Positions 1-10,969 are shown, counted from the first letter of the stretch. The stretch: 64,000 nt of DNA from Eubacteriales bacterium (GCA_030524285.1 JAUNGQ010000006.1:61936-125935); one strand, 5' to 3'. Program-made: numbers and translations. The notes: generated by a model not told the origin, from the sequence alone.

Positions 1-307
1 CTGTAATCAGCAGCGTAAGTTCCTCCAGCGCGAGGGACAACAGCCTTGCAGTGATAAAAGCCGTTAACTGCGGCAGTACGGTTTTCCGGTCCCATCCGTC
101 ACTCTCAAATACAAATGCTTTATTGACGAGGAAAGCAAACACAACTGCAAAAATCCACGATATAACATTTGCAATCAGGTAGCTTATGACCTGATTGAGC
201 GGCAAATATACCAGGAAATTGACGGCTGTTGTCAGCACACCGAATACCAGATAATTCAATATCTCCTGATACTTTACATAGATTGGCCTGAATGGCTTTG
301 GAATCAA
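1..307 (-). CDS. GtrA family membrane protein, partial (3' end outside window)
   Basis: The minus strand is open from a likely TTG at 307 to the window edge (102 codons). The translation carries the GtrA signature near its start (ILNYLVFGVLTTAVNF), then hydrophobic segments and an NKAFVF motif. GtrA proteins are small four-helix membrane proteins thought to flip undecaprenyl-phosphate-linked sugars for glycan decoration. The gene follows the GT2 gene by about 30 bp, the usual GtrA-GtrB pairing. No ATG lies upstream in frame because a TGA precedes it, so the start is uncertain. The family call is firm; the sugar substrate is unknown. Confidence 0.8.
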   Translation of the reverse strand, partial: MIPKPFRPIYVKYQEILNYLVFGVLTTAVNFLVYLPLNQVISYLIANVISWIFAVVFAFLVNKAFVFESDGWDRKTVLPQLTAFITARLLSLALEELTLLIT

Positions 308-339
308 AGGTTTACAAAACCGATAAAATTTCGACTCTT

Positions 340-1308
340 TTATTTTTCATCACGATCCTTCATTTGATTGGCTGTGCACGGCTTCTTCGTGTTATCCTCA
401 CCACAGGTCTTTGAGATAATATAGCGTGGACGCTCTTTAATTTCATCATAAATGCGTGCAATATAATAGCCGATAATTCCAATGCTAATCATAATCAGCC
501 CGGAAGCCAGAGCCTCCAAAAGAATGACGGTCGTAAATCCATCCAGCGCCTGTCCTGCCAGCTTGCGTGCCAATGTCTGGATACTCAGAACAACAGCCAA
601 AATAAAAAACAGGACACCGCTCCATGTCACAATCTGCATCGGCGCTGACGAAAACGATGTGATGTTTTTTAATGCATATTGAACCAGTTTTCTTGTAGAC
701 CACTTGGACTGCCCTGCTATCCGCTCCTGCACGGCATACGAAACCGATGCACGTCGAAATCCAACCCAATAGGATAACGCGCGAAAAAATACATTGCGTT
801 CCTTGATCTGATTCAACGCATCGACAACTTTACGATCCAACAATTTGAAATCAGATGATTTTTCCATATCAATCTGCGCTGCCTGGCTAATCAGCTTATA
901 AAAGGAAGAGGCGGCCAGCCGATGCAACCGCGTTTCATTTCCGCGTTCCTCTTTGATACCTTCGACAACCTCATATCCCTGCTCCCACAGGCGATACATT
1001 TCAACAATCTTTTCCGGTGGATGCTGCAAATCACAGTCCAAAATGACACAGCAATCCCCCGAAGCACGTTCCAGTCCCGCAAACATGGCAGCTTCCTTGC
1101 CAAAATTCCGACTGAAGTGGATGCCGACAACATGCTCTTGCTGCGCGGAAACCGCCTGGATTTTATTCCATGTCTGATCGCGGGAGCCGTCATCAATAAA
1201 AACCAGCTCAAACGGTATCCCTTCCCGCTGCATGATACCCGAAATGGTTTCAGCAGCGATACAAATCATATCTTCTTCGTTATAAGCTGGCAGAATAATT
1301 GATAGCAT
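340..1308 (-). CDS. GT2 glycosyltransferase (GtrB / DPM1-like), polyprenyl-phosphate type
   Basis: 322 aa. A GT-A catalytic domain occupies residues 1 to about 210, with the nucleotide-sugar DD at 39-40, a DxD-type metal site (LDCDLQHPPE, Asp91/Asp93) and the conserved QSKWS stretch near 200. Two C-terminal transmembrane helices follow (about 228-248 and 258-282). This architecture is that of enzymes moving a hexose from a nucleotide sugar to undecaprenyl phosphate. The ATG at 1308 is chosen because a purine-rich stretch precedes it and the family begins with this LSIILPAYNEE strand; a longer reading frame would overlap the upstream gene by 65 bp. The neighbours (GtrA below, DUF6056 above) suggest a three-gene cell-surface glycosylation operon. 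Confidence 0.88.
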   Translation of the reverse strand: MLSIILPAYNEEDMICIAAETISGIMQREGIPFELVFIDDGSRDQTWNKIQAVSAQQEHVVGIHFSRNFGKEAAMFAGLERASGDCCVILDCDLQHPPEKIVEMYRLWEQGYEVVEGIKEERGNETRLHRLAASSFYKLISQAAQIDMEKSSDFKLLDRKVVDALNQIKERNVFFRALSYWVGFRRASVSYAVQERIAGQSKWSTRKLVQYALKNITSFSSAPMQIVTWSGVLFFILAVVLSIQTLARKLAGQALDGFTTVILLEALASGLIMISIGIIGYYIARIYDEIKERPRYIISKTCGEDNTKKPCTANQMKDRDEK

Positions 1309-1369
1309 AGTCTCTTCTTCTTTCTTTTCCTGTACCTGCTTCCTGTTATATGCAGCCTGTTCCGATATC

Positions 1370-2701
1370 TTACTGTCCGATGATGGAATGCAATCCATAG
1401 TATTTTGCCATCTGGCTGTTCGGCCATGTATCACTGATTTCCGTATTCAAATCAATAATCCCGTAAAATGCACTGTATTTTGTGAATGCCTGAATACACG
1501 GAAGCGAAACATCCGTTATTCCATTTGCAATGTATTGCGCAATCCTGCTTTCGCGCTCCTGAAAGCTTTTATGGGTTGTCCAGATATCACGGCCACCAGT
1601 AGCAAAAGAAACGGCAAATGCAAGCAGCAAGATAAGAAAACCGCCATATGGCACAGCTTTTCGAAAATGATTTCTCTTGTTTGCCAGTACCGGATCGGTT
1701 ATCAGGATGCCGCAGGCAATCAGAAGAAATAGTGTTGTTGTACACATACAACGCTCGGCATAATATGCTGCAACAATCAGCATATAATTTGCTGAAATGG
1801 CGCCAAAGGCAAACAGCGCCGACAGCCAGATTTTTCGGATATTGCCTTTTCGATGTCGTACAACTGCCACGAGCAATACCCACAGTACAAGTACTGGAAG
1901 CATATTGCACAGCAGCATCTCCGATGCATTGATAAAATTGGAAAGCAATATATCAAATGTCATTGCCGATTGCTTTGCCTGCATTTCCGCCGGCATTCTG
2001 AGCAATATCAGATATCCAGCTGTCGCAGAAAAAACCGGGAACCAAAGCCATGTCCGGAGGGATTTCCTTTTTACACTGCTCAAAATCAGCAGTACTGCCA
2101 ACATCAGTACAATAAAGGATGTAATCTCCGTATACATACCGACAAGCAGGGAAAATATAACAAAGACGATCTTTACCCATATATTCCATTCCAAATTATC
2201 CGAACATACATAGAACCGAATAAATGGACACAGATAAGCCAAGCCAAACAGCAATGCCCACAGATAATTGACAGAACCGATCTGCCACAAGCAGACCTGC
2301 CCAAATGCAGGCAGTAGATACCAAAACCCCATGGAAAACGCAACCAGCAGGAGTGAATTTCGTTTTGCCCGCAGTGTACAAATGCGATAGCTGATATATA
2401 GAACCAGACAGAAAACCAGGCTGTTGCACAAATCAAATACCACTGCCGGTGGAATATAAAACAGCTGCACAATACCATGGCTGATGATGCGTCCATTCAT
2501 ATGCGAGCTGTGGATATACATGGATGGAACAATATCCATAATATGCGCAATCGGCTCCCTTGTAGCAAAGCTCAGGGTATATACCCAGTCATCTGCTACA
2601 TACGGTGTGATAAAATTCAAAAAAAATAAAACCACAAACATCATGCCTAGCCATATAGCAACGCCATGCTCTTTTTGATTGGTTTGCGGGGTAGGAACCA
2701 T
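1370..2701 (-). CDS. DUF6056-type polytopic membrane protein (putative glycan-modifying transferase)
   Basis: 443 aa with about ten hydrophobic helices spread over the whole length. An acidic YVADDW motif sits just after the first helix, in the position of the extracytoplasmic catalytic Asp of GT-C-type transferases. This fits DUF6056/GtrII-like proteins that transfer sugars from polyprenyl-phosphate donors outside the membrane. The ATG at 2701 has an AAGGAG eight bases upstream; a longer frame to 2830 lacks such a site. It is first in a short operon with the GT2 and GtrA genes, consistent with donor synthesis, flipping and final transfer. The transfer role is inference from membership and context. 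Confidence 0.7.
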   Translation of the reverse strand: MVPTPQTNQKEHGVAIWLGMMFVVLFFLNFITPYVADDWVYTLSFATREPIAHIMDIVPSMYIHSSHMNGRIISHGIVQLFYIPPAVVFDLCNSLVFCLVLYISYRICTLRAKRNSLLLVAFSMGFWYLLPAFGQVCLWQIGSVNYLWALLFGLAYLCPFIRFYVCSDNLEWNIWVKIVFVIFSLLVGMYTEITSFIVLMLAVLLILSSVKRKSLRTWLWFPVFSATAGYLILLRMPAEMQAKQSAMTFDILLSNFINASEMLLCNMLPVLVLWVLLVAVVRHRKGNIRKIWLSALFAFGAISANYMLIVAAYYAERCMCTTTLFLLIACGILITDPVLANKRNHFRKAVPYGGFLILLLAFAVSFATGGRDIWTTHKSFQERESRIAQYIANGITDVSLPCIQAFTKYSAFYGIIDLNTEISDTWPNSQMAKYYGLHSIIGQ

Positions 2702-2810
2702 AGTTATTTCTCCTTGCATGATTGATATACTGATATCTTCTTTATCATAACTGAAACCATAATAAAATGCAAGGAATATAGCGCGTATCGAAAAATTTAA
2801 GAACAAATAG

Positions 2811-2844
2811 AAAAAACACGGCAATATCACCTGATATCGCCGTG
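2811..2844 (-). terminator. Terminator of the fab/acc operon, after acpP
   Basis: On the minus strand a CACGGC/GCCGTG stem extended by a GATATCA/TGATATT arm is followed directly by six T residues. It lies 48 bp after the acpP stop codon and ends the fatty-acid operon. Confidence 0.9.
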
Positions 2845-2891
2845 CCCTTCGTTTGCACGCAATCTGTTACATCCGAAGCAGATGCTGTACC

Positions 2892-3116
2892 TTACTGGCG
2901 TGCTTCCACATACGCCACAATATCACCGATGGTGCTCATCTTTGCTGCATCTTCATCTGCAATTGCAACGCCTGTCTCGTCCTCCAGATCCATCATCAGC
3001 TCTACAATATCAAGGGAATCTGCCTGCAAATCTTCCTTGATTTTGGTTTCCATTGTCATGGTAGAAGCATCTGCGTCAAACTTATCTGCCAGAAGCTTAC
3101 AAATTGTTTCAAACAT
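2892..3116 (-). CDS. acpP: Acyl carrier protein
   Basis: 74 aa, small and acidic. The phosphopantetheine attachment serine is Ser34 in the ADSLDIVEL motif, the helix II position of all ACPs. The protein carries growing acyl chains as thioesters between the Fab enzymes in the cytoplasm. It is unusual to find acpP last, after accA and just before the terminator; in many Clostridia it sits between fabG and fabF or near fabH/fabD. It follows accA by 27 bp, so it should be cotranscribed with the rest of the operon. Confidence 0.95.
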   Translation of the reverse strand: MFETICKLLADKFDADASTMTMETKIKEDLQADSLDIVELMMDLEDETGVAIADEDAAKMSTIGDIVAYVEARQ

Positions 3117-3143
3117 GTCGTGTTTCTCCTCTCAAATTGTGTA

Positions 3144-3944
3144 TCATTTATATTGTTCAAAAACTCCGTAAACACGGAATTTCTCATACCGCATCCGTGC
3201 CAGCTGCTCGCCGGTATGTTCGCCAAGCCGTTCCAACGACTCAATCAATGCTGTCCGAATATGCCGGTACAGAATACTTTCCAGCTTGGAATCTGCAACA
3301 ATGCCGTCAATCAACCCAAATCCCAGCATATCCTGTGCGGTAATTTTCAATGCCTCTGCCGCTTCCAGTTCCCGTGAAGCATCCTTCCATAAAATGCTTG
3401 CACAGCCCCGCGGAGAAATGACCGAATAAATGGCATTGGTCAGCATATACACCTCATTGGCAACGGCCAAAGCGAGCGCACCGCCGGAGCCGCCCTCGCC
3501 GGTAACAATCGAAACCACCGGTGTTTTGAGCTGCATAAATTCATACAGACAGCGGGCAATCGCTTCACCCTGCCCGCGCTCCTCTGCACCGACACCGCAG
3601 AACGCGCCCGGTGTATCCACAATGCAGATAACCGGCCGATGGAATTTTTCCGCCTGCTTTGCCAGCCGCAGCGCTTTGCGGTAGCCCTCCGGGTGTGCCA
3701 TGGCAAAATTATCGTCTATATTTTCCTGTGTAGAATGTCCGCGCCGCTGTCCCAGAATCGTCACCGGGATATCACCCAGCCGCGCGATACCGCCGCACAT
3801 GGCCTTGTCCTCGCCATACAATCTGTCACCATGCAGCTCGACAAAATCGGTAAAGACACCGGAAATGATGTCATCGATATTGGGGCGTTTCGGGGAACGA
3901 ATCCAATCCAGCTTTTCCTTCATTGTCCATGCCATCCGCTTCAC
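3144..3944 (-). CDS. accA: Acetyl-CoA carboxylase, carboxyltransferase subunit alpha
   Basis: About 266 aa, shorter than the roughly 315-aa E. coli form because it lacks the N-terminal extension, as is usual in Clostridia. Crotonase-fold features are clear: FTDFVELHGDR, the VDTPGAFCGVGAEERGQGEA region and GEGGSGGALAL. With AccD it transfers carboxyl from carboxybiotin to acetyl-CoA, giving malonyl-CoA. The GTG at 3944 overlaps the accD stop by four bases, implying translational coupling; the ATG at 3935 is an equally plausible start. Confidence 0.95.
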   Translation of the reverse strand: MKRMAWTMKEKLDWIRSPKRPNIDDIISGVFTDFVELHGDRLYGEDKAMCGGIARLGDIPVTILGQRRGHSTQENIDDNFAMAHPEGYRKALRLAKQAEKFHRPVICIVDTPGAFCGVGAEERGQGEAIARCLYEFMQLKTPVVSIVTGEGGSGGALALAVANEVYMLTNAIYSVISPRGCASILWKDASRELEAAEALKITAQDMLGFGLIDGIVADSKLESILYRHIRTALIESLERLGEHTGEQLARMRYEKFRVYGVFEQYK

Positions 3945-4788
3945 CGTCCTTTATTCTGATGCAGCCGGAGCAGCTGTGTCAGTACATATTTCATGCGGCT
4001 GCGCGGAACAATCTGATCACAAAATCCATGCTCCAACAAAAATTCCGCAGATTGGAATGTATCCGGAAGGGTTTCTCCGATCGTTCCTTCAATGACGCGC
4101 CGCCCGGCAAATCCAACGGTTGCACCTGGCTCCGACAGAATGATATCGCCCAGCATGGCAAAGCTTGCCGTGACGCCGCCGGTAGTCGGGTCAGTCAATA
4201 CCGTAATATACAACAGACCTGCCTGTGCATGCTTTGCCACAGCGCCGCTCACCTTCGCCATCTGCATCAAGGAAAACATCCCTTCCTGCATCCGGGCGCC
4301 GCCGGAACAGGTAAATAATACCACCGGCATCTTGTGCTTCCCTGCATACTCAAACAGGCATGTCAGCTTTTCACCGACAACGCTTCCCATAGAAGCCATC
4401 ATAAAATAGCTGTCCATCACACCAATACAGACTGGTATACCGCCTATCGTGCCGGTTCCGGTGACAACTGCGTCCTCCTGGCCGGATTTTTCGCGCAGCT
4501 TTGCAATTTTCTCCGCATAGCCCGGAAAGTTCAGAGGGTCCGCTGTTTTGATATCTGCAAATAGCTCCTGAAAGGAACCTGCGTCCAGCGTCAGCTTCAG
4601 ACGTGTCCGGCAGCGAATGCGCCCATGCGCGCCGCAATTTGGGCAGACATAGCTGTTTTTACCATACTGCTGCGCAGTCCATTCCTTTCCGCACCCCTTA
4701 CAGGTTATCGTAACATGTTCTGCTGATGGTTTCTTTTGTTTTTGAATATATTGCGATGATTTTCTTGTTTTTTCAAACAAATCTATAA

Positions 4789-4792
<4 letters not shown>
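3941..4792 (-). CDS. accD: Acetyl-CoA carboxylase, carboxyltransferase subunit beta
   Basis: 283 aa. The N-terminal zinc ribbon is visible as CKGC and CPNC pairs (about residues 32-55). The carboxyltransferase domain follows, with FTCSGGARMQEG and the LTDPTTGGVTASFA oxyanion region. It forms the alpha2-beta2 transferase with AccA. The start ATG overlaps the accC stop (ATGA) and the stop overlaps accA, so accC-accD-accA are translationally linked, which helps keep subunits stoichiometric. Confidence 0.96.
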
Positions 4793-6129
<1,337 letters not shown>

Positions 6130-6134
6130 GCCGA

Positions 6135-6566
6135 TCACCCAATTGCACAGGTAAAGGTGCCCTGTGCTGCCTTTTCTTCCCCGACATAGGCAATGCCGTC
6201 TGCCACCACGATTTTTCCGCGGATTTTGACCAGCTGTACCTTGAGCGTTACCGTGTCACCCGGCAAAACCTTCCTGCGAAATTTAATCTTGTCCCACGAT
6301 GCAAAATAGCCGGTTTTTCCGCGGTATTCTTCGCGGGATAGAATCGCAACCGCGCCTGTCTGTGCCAGCGCTTCAATCAGGAAAACCCCCGGTACAACCG
6401 GATTGTTCGGGAAATGCCCCTTAAAAAAGTCTTCCGCACCGGTAAACTGTTTCACACCGGTAACAGTACCGCTTTCCTGATCCAATTCCGTAATGGCGTC
6501 CACCATGAGCATCGGCTCCCGATGTGGGATAATCTGTTTGATCTGTTCAATCGTATAAAGCATCAT
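6135..6566 (-). CDS. fabZ: 3-hydroxyacyl-ACP dehydratase FabZ
   Basis: 143 aa hot-dog-fold protein. The catalytic His is in GHFPNNPVVPGVFLIEALAQ, where the Glu of the active site also lies, and the N-terminus has the family motif IIPHREPMLMVDA. It dehydrates beta-hydroxyacyl-ACP to trans-2-enoyl-ACP. The start overlaps the accB stop (ATGA), as at several joints in this operon. Its position between accB and accC is the common clostridial order. Confidence 0.96.
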   Translation of the reverse strand: MMLYTIEQIKQIIPHREPMLMVDAITELDQESGTVTGVKQFTGAEDFFKGHFPNNPVVPGVFLIEALAQTGAVAILSREEYRGKTGYFASWDKIKFRRKVLPGDTVTLKVQLVKIRGKIVVADGIAYVGEEKAAQGTFTCAIG

Positions 6567-7000
6567 GCATTCTCCTTGATGACAAACAGCGGCTGATGGT
6601 ATTCCACCAGATCGCCATTCACCGCCATAACACGGGAAACCGTACCGTCACACGGGCTTTCAATGCTGTTCATGACCTTCATGGCTTCAATAATACACAG
6701 CTGTTCGCCCTTTTTCACGCGGTCACCCGGCTGAACCAACGGAGGCTCCTCCGGCGCACTGGCAGCATAAAATGTGCCAACCAACGGCGCCTGTACCACG
6801 ATTCCGTCAAAATCAGATTCGTTGTCTACCTGAGCGGGCTGCACTGGCTGTACCATCTCTGTACTGTTTTTACTATGCGGCTGTGTCTCAATGGTCAGGG
6901 AAAAATCGCCGTTCTGGATAGACAGCCTGGACACGCCAGTCTGCACCGCTTTATCCATACAAGCAAACGCAAACGCTTTGAGTTCCTTTTCCTGCATCAT
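6563..7000 (-). CDS. accB: Biotin carboxyl carrier protein of acetyl-CoA carboxylase
   Basis: 145 aa. An N-terminal helical region, then a Pro/Val/Gln-rich linker (about residues 47-57), then the lipoyl-like biotinyl domain. The biotinylated lysine is in the EAMKVMNSI motif. It shuttles carboxyl groups from AccC to AccA/D. A GGAGTGA site precedes the ATG, and the stop overlaps the fabZ start. Confidence 0.95.
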   Translation of the reverse strand: MMQEKELKAFAFACMDKAVQTGVSRLSIQNGDFSLTIETQPHSKNSTEMVQPVQPAQVDNESDFDGIVVQAPLVGTFYAASAPEEPPLVQPGDRVKKGEQLCIIEAMKVMNSIESPCDGTVSRVMAVNGDLVEYHQPLFVIKENA

Positions 7001-7006
7001 ATTTTC

Positions 7007-8242
7007 TCACTCCTGAAACCGGCGCAGGGCAATGGTTGCGTTGTGCCCGCCAAAGCCCAGCGAATTGGACAATGCAGCGTTGACTTCACATGCAACCGCC
7101 TGATTCGGAACATAATCCAGATCACAGCCTTCACCCGGATTTTCCAGATGAATGGTTGGTGGAATCAGACTGATTTCAATCGCCTTGGCACAGGCAATGG
7201 CTTCCACAGCGCCAGCAGCGCCGAGCAGATGTCCTGTCATGGATTTGGTAGAGGATACCTTTGTCTGGTATGCCGCTTCACCCAACGCCAGCTTAATTGC
7301 CGCGGTTTCCGCCGCATCATTGATTGGCGTCGATGTGCCATGCGCATTGATGTAGGTAATGTCTTGCGGCTGTAGCCCTGCATCCTCCATCGCAAGCTGC
7401 ATCGCACGCGACGGGCCCTGTCCAGTCGGGTCAGGGCTGGTAATATGATATGCATCAGACGTTGCGCCATAACCGACAACCTCGGCAATGATTGTGGCAC
7501 CGCGCTGTTTTGCATGTGTCAGGCTCTCCAGCACGACAATACCAGCGCCCTCGCCCATAACAAAGCCGCTTCTGTCTGCATCAAATGGGCGGCACGCAGT
7601 TTCCGGGTCTGCATCGCCTGTCAGCGCGTGCATGTTTGCAAAGCCTGCTACTGCCATTGGCGTAATGCTTGCTTCCGCACCGCCTGCTACTGCAGCATCC
7701 AAATAACCGTGGCGGATCGCCCGCATCGCTTCGCCAATGGCATGTGTACTGGATGCACATGCACTGACCGGTGCATAACTCGTTCCCTTCAGTCCATGTG
7801 CCATGGATACATGTGCCGCCGCCATATTGGCAATCATCATCGGGATACAAAACGGGGAAACACGGCGTGCACCCTTGTTCAAAAGCTTTTCATGCTCTGT
7901 CTCAAATACCTTTAAGCCGCCGATACCGGAGCTGATATAGGCTCCCACACGAAACGGGTCAATCCCACTGTCCATCACACCGGACTGTGCCAGTGCTTCG
8001 TTGGCCGCTGCCAGTGCAAACTGGCAGTTGCGATCCATATGTGCAGCTTCCTTTTTGTCCAGAAAGGTTGTCGGGTCAAATCCGCGTACCTCTCCTGCCA
8101 CACATGCTTTATAGCCCTCGGTATCAAACGCTGTAATGCGCCCAATGCCGTTTTTTCCGTTTTTCAATCCGTCCCAATATTCCGGCACAGAATTGCCGAG
8201 CGGGGTCACTGCGCCAAGCCCGGTTATTACAACTCGTTCCAT
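7007..8242 (-). CDS. fabF: Beta-ketoacyl-ACP synthase II
   Basis: 411 aa, normal length. The thiolase-fold Cys-His-His triad is complete: Cys162 in VSACASSTHA, His in NAHGTSTPIND, and His in MTGHLLGAAGA, preceded by the conserved Lys of SSTKSMTGH. It condenses malonyl-ACP with acyl-ACP during elongation. A GGAGGAAAGCA site precedes the ATG, and fabG ends 12 bp upstream. Confidence 0.97.
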   Translation of the reverse strand: MERVVITGLGAVTPLGNSVPEYWDGLKNGKNGIGRITAFDTEGYKACVAGEVRGFDPTTFLDKKEAAHMDRNCQFALAAANEALAQSGVMDSGIDPFRVGAYISSGIGGLKVFETEHEKLLNKGARRVSPFCIPMMIANMAAAHVSMAHGLKGTSYAPVSACASSTHAIGEAMRAIRHGYLDAAVAGGAEASITPMAVAGFANMHALTGDADPETACRPFDADRSGFVMGEGAGIVVLESLTHAKQRGATIIAEVVGYGATSDAYHITSPDPTGQGPSRAMQLAMEDAGLQPQDITYINAHGTSTPINDAAETAAIKLALGEAAYQTKVSSTKSMTGHLLGAAGAVEAIACAKAIEISLIPPTIHLENPGEGCDLDYVPNQAVACEVNAALSNSLGFGGHNATIALRRFQE

Positions 8243-8253
8243 TGCTTTCCTCC

Positions 8254-8988
8254 TTACAGCGCCATGCCGCCATCTGCGGCAATAACCTGTCCGGTGATAT
8301 AAGACGCTTTGTCCGATGCAAGGAATGCAGCAAGCTGCGCAATTTCCTCCGCCTTGCCAAAGCGTCCGAGTGAAATCCGTTTTTTCGCTTCCTCTTGAAC
8401 TGTTTCCGGCAAATCAGCCGTCATGTCTGTCTCCACAAAGCCGGGAGCAATCGCATTGACGGTGATACCACGGGAACCAAGCTCCTTCGCCGCTGTCTTG
8501 GTCAGCCCGATGACACCCGCCTTGGCTGCTGCATAATTTGCCTGTCCAGCATTTCCTGCAATGCCGGAAACCGACGCCAGATTGACAATATGTCCCTTCC
8601 GCGCCCGCAGCATCTGTGCGCCAACCAAGCTGGTCATGTGAAAGGTGCCGGTCAGACACGCCCGAATCACACGGTCAAACTGCTCCGGCTTCATGCGGAT
8701 GAGCAGCCCGTCTTGTGTAATACCGGCATTGTTCACCAAAATTTCCGGTGTGCCCATGCTTTTCTGAATCTGCTGTACTGCCCGCTTGCATGCGTCATAA
8801 TCTGCGACATCCCATGCCATCGCACAGGCATTCACGCCCATATCACGGCACTCCGCTGCAACTGCTTCCGCCTTTTCCACAGAGGAAATACAGTTGACAA
8901 CAATATCGCAGCTCTCTGCTGCCAGCCTTTTGGCAATCGCCGCGCCAATGCCGCGTGATGCACCGGTCACAATCGCAAGTTTACTCAT
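8254..8988 (-). CDS. fabG: 3-oxoacyl-ACP reductase
   Basis: 244 aa classical short-chain dehydrogenase. The NADP-binding TGASRGIGAA motif is at the N-terminus, NNAG at about residue 86, the catalytic Ser in NLASVSGIAG, and YAAAK carries Tyr and Lys. It reduces beta-ketoacyl-ACP. It lies between fabK and fabF in the same operon with 11-bp spacers and a clear GGAG site. Confidence 0.97.
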   Translation of the reverse strand: MSKLAIVTGASRGIGAAIAKRLAAESCDIVVNCISSVEKAEAVAAECRDMGVNACAMAWDVADYDACKRAVQQIQKSMGTPEILVNNAGITQDGLLIRMKPEQFDRVIRACLTGTFHMTSLVGAQMLRARKGHIVNLASVSGIAGNAGQANYAAAKAGVIGLTKTAAKELGSRGITVNAIAPGFVETDMTADLPETVQEEAKKRISLGRFGKAEEIAQLAAFLASDKASYITGQVIAADGGMAL

Positions 8989-8999
8989 CCTGTTCTCCT

Positions 9000-9947
9000 T
9001 TAGCCAATCCGTGACGGCGCATTGCGCAGAAGTATCTCCGCCTCATGAACCATCGTTTCGATAATGGTTTTACAATCGGAATTGTCCTTGACCAATCCGG
9101 CAATCTGTCCGGACATAAAGGTTCCCTCTTCATAATTGCCATCCTGTACCGCTTTACGCAGGGAACCGGCAGTCATCGCCTCGATTTCCTCCAGTGTACG
9201 TGTCTCGATATGCCCCTCCATCTGTACCAGCTTACGGGAAAGCGGTGATTTCAGCGAACGCACCGGATGCCCGGACGCACGTCCGGTCACAACAGTCGAA
9301 ATATCATTCGCCTTATATATCATTTGCTTATATTGTTCGGAGATATTGCACTCCTTTGCACTTAAGAAGATCGTACCACACTGCACGCCTTCTGCACCGA
9401 ACAGCCTTGCAGCCGCAAGGCCGCGTCCATCTGCAATACCGCCCGCAGCAACAACCGGAATATCAACCGAATCAATGACCTGCGGCAGCAGCGCCATCGT
9501 CGTGGTTTCCCCGATATGCCCGCCGGACTCCATGCCCTCTGCAATCACAGCATCTACGCCCATCCGCTCCATGCGCCTTGCATAGGCCGTCGATGCTACA
9601 ACCGGAATGACCTTGATACCCGCCTGCTTCCATTGTTTGATGTACTTAGCCGGTGAGCCAGCACCCGTCGTGACAACCGGAACACCCTCATCAATGACCA
9701 ACTGCGCCAATGCGTCCGCAGTTGGATTCAGCAGCATGATATTCACGGCAAAGGGCTGATCGGTCAGTTCCTTTGCTCTGCGGATTTCCTGCTGTACGAC
9801 AGTAACCGGTGCAGCGCCGCCTGCAATGATGCCCAATCCACCAGCATTGGACACAGCCGCCGCCAGCTCTGCATCTGCAATCCATGCCATGGCACCCTGA
9901 AACACCGGATACTGTATGCCAAGCATTTGTGTGATTTTTGTTTTCAT
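9000..9947 (-). CDS. fabK: Enoyl-ACP reductase II (FMN-dependent FabK)
   Basis: 315 aa TIM-barrel flavoprotein. FabK hallmarks are present: YPVFQGAMAWIADAELAAAV at the N-terminus, GMESGGHIGETTT in the middle with the catalytic-region His, and the phosphate-binding VVAAGGIADGRG and GVQCGTIFL loops. It carries out the last reduction of each elongation cycle. No FabI-type enoyl reductase is seen in the cluster, so this is probably the main enoyl reductase and would predict insensitivity to FabI inhibitors. It lies between fabH and fabG. Confidence 0.93.
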   Translation of the reverse strand: MKTKITQMLGIQYPVFQGAMAWIADAELAAAVSNAGGLGIIAGGAAPVTVVQQEIRRAKELTDQPFAVNIMLLNPTADALAQLVIDEGVPVVTTGAGSPAKYIKQWKQAGIKVIPVVASTAYARRMERMGVDAVIAEGMESGGHIGETTTMALLPQVIDSVDIPVVAAGGIADGRGLAAARLFGAEGVQCGTIFLSAKECNISEQYKQMIYKANDISTVVTGRASGHPVRSLKSPLSRKLVQMEGHIETRTLEEIEAMTAGSLRKAVQDGNYEEGTFMSGQIAGLVKDNSDCKTIIETMVHEAEILLRNAPSRIG

Positions 9948-9964
9948 GTCTCTTGTTCCTCAAT

Positions 9965-10951
9965 CTATATACACATCAAAACCGCTCCATAGGTCAATCC
10001 GCCGCCGAAGCCGACAAAAATAATATGTTGACCTGTTTGCAGCAGTCCCTTCCGCCGCATTTCATCCAGACAAAGCGGAATGGATGCACTGGACGTATTG
10101 CCATATCGCTCCAGATTGACATATACCTGTTCTTTACGCAAACCATACCGGCGACAGATCACATCAATAATACGCAGATTGGCCTGATGCGGAATGATCC
10201 AGTCAATCTGGTCAAGCGTGATTCCTGACCCTTCTAAAACATGGTCAATGGCTTCCGGCACCGTGCGCGCTGCAAAGCGGAAGACTTCTTTTCCATTCAT
10301 TTTCAAAAAACGTTCCGCTGAAGAAGCGGCCCGATCTGGATGCAGCGGATCTTCAACCGGAAGCGCTTTGGCAAGCAGTGCATCCGCCCGACTGCCATCT
10401 GCCCCCATAACCGTTTGCAAAATACCGTCCTTCCTATCACTCCACTGATAAACAGCTGCACCTGCGCCGTCACCGAACAGGCAGCAGGTGGTACGGTCTG
10501 TATAATCTATGATACGACTGAGCGTCTCTGCACAGATAACCAAAGCTGTCCTAGCCTTTCCCGCACGAAAATAGCTGTCTACGACATCGGTAGCATAAAC
10601 AAAGCCGGAACACGCCGCCGACAGGTCAAAGGCAAATGCCTGTTGTGCCTGCAATGCAGTCTGCACCCGGCATGCAACGGATGGCGTATAGCTGTCCGGC
10701 GTTGCTGTGCATGCAACAATCAAATCCAGTTCCTGTGGTATAAGATCGGTGTCCTCCAGCGCCCGCTTTGCTGCCACAATGGCCAGCTCTGTCGTCGTCT
10801 GATCGACTGCGACGCGCCGCTCCCGGATTCCGGTGCGCTGGATTATCCATTCCTCCGATGTATCCACCATGTTTGTCAGCATCGAATTGGTTAGACGATA
10901 CTCCGGCACATAGCTGCCGGTTGACACGAGTATTGTGCCGATTGCTATCAC
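9965..10951 (-). CDS. fabH: Beta-ketoacyl-ACP synthase III
   Basis: About 328 aa. The Cys-His-Asn triad of KAS III is intact: Cys in DLSAACSGFVYA, His in IIPHQANLRIID, Asn in YGNTSSASIP. The N-terminal TGSYVPE and TSEEWIIQRTGIRERR motifs also match. It starts fatty-acid synthesis from acyl-CoA and malonyl-ACP and is first in the operon. The start is uncertain: a TTG at 10981 would lie only about 8 nt from the predicted transcription start, so the GTG at 10951 is preferred although its GGGA lies very close to it. Confidence 0.93.
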   Translation of the reverse strand: MIAIGTILVSTGSYVPEYRLTNSMLTNMVDTSEEWIIQRTGIRERRVAVDQTTTELAIVAAKRALEDTDLIPQELDLIVACTATPDSYTPSVACRVQTALQAQQAFAFDLSAACSGFVYATDVVDSYFRAGKARTALVICAETLSRIIDYTDRTTCCLFGDGAGAAVYQWSDRKDGILQTVMGADGSRADALLAKALPVEDPLHPDRAASSAERFLKMNGKEVFRFAARTVPEAIDHVLEGSGITLDQIDWIIPHQANLRIIDVICRRYGLRKEQVYVNLERYGNTSSASIPLCLDEMRRKGLLQTGQHIIFVGFGGGLTYGAVLMCI

Positions 10952-10969
10952 TTCCCTGCTTTTGAAATC

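Noticed and set aside
1309-1434. Upstream extension of the GT2 glycosyltransferase
   Set aside because: It would overlap the DUF6056 gene end by 65 bp and adds residues with no family likeness; the ATG at 1308 gives the canonical start.
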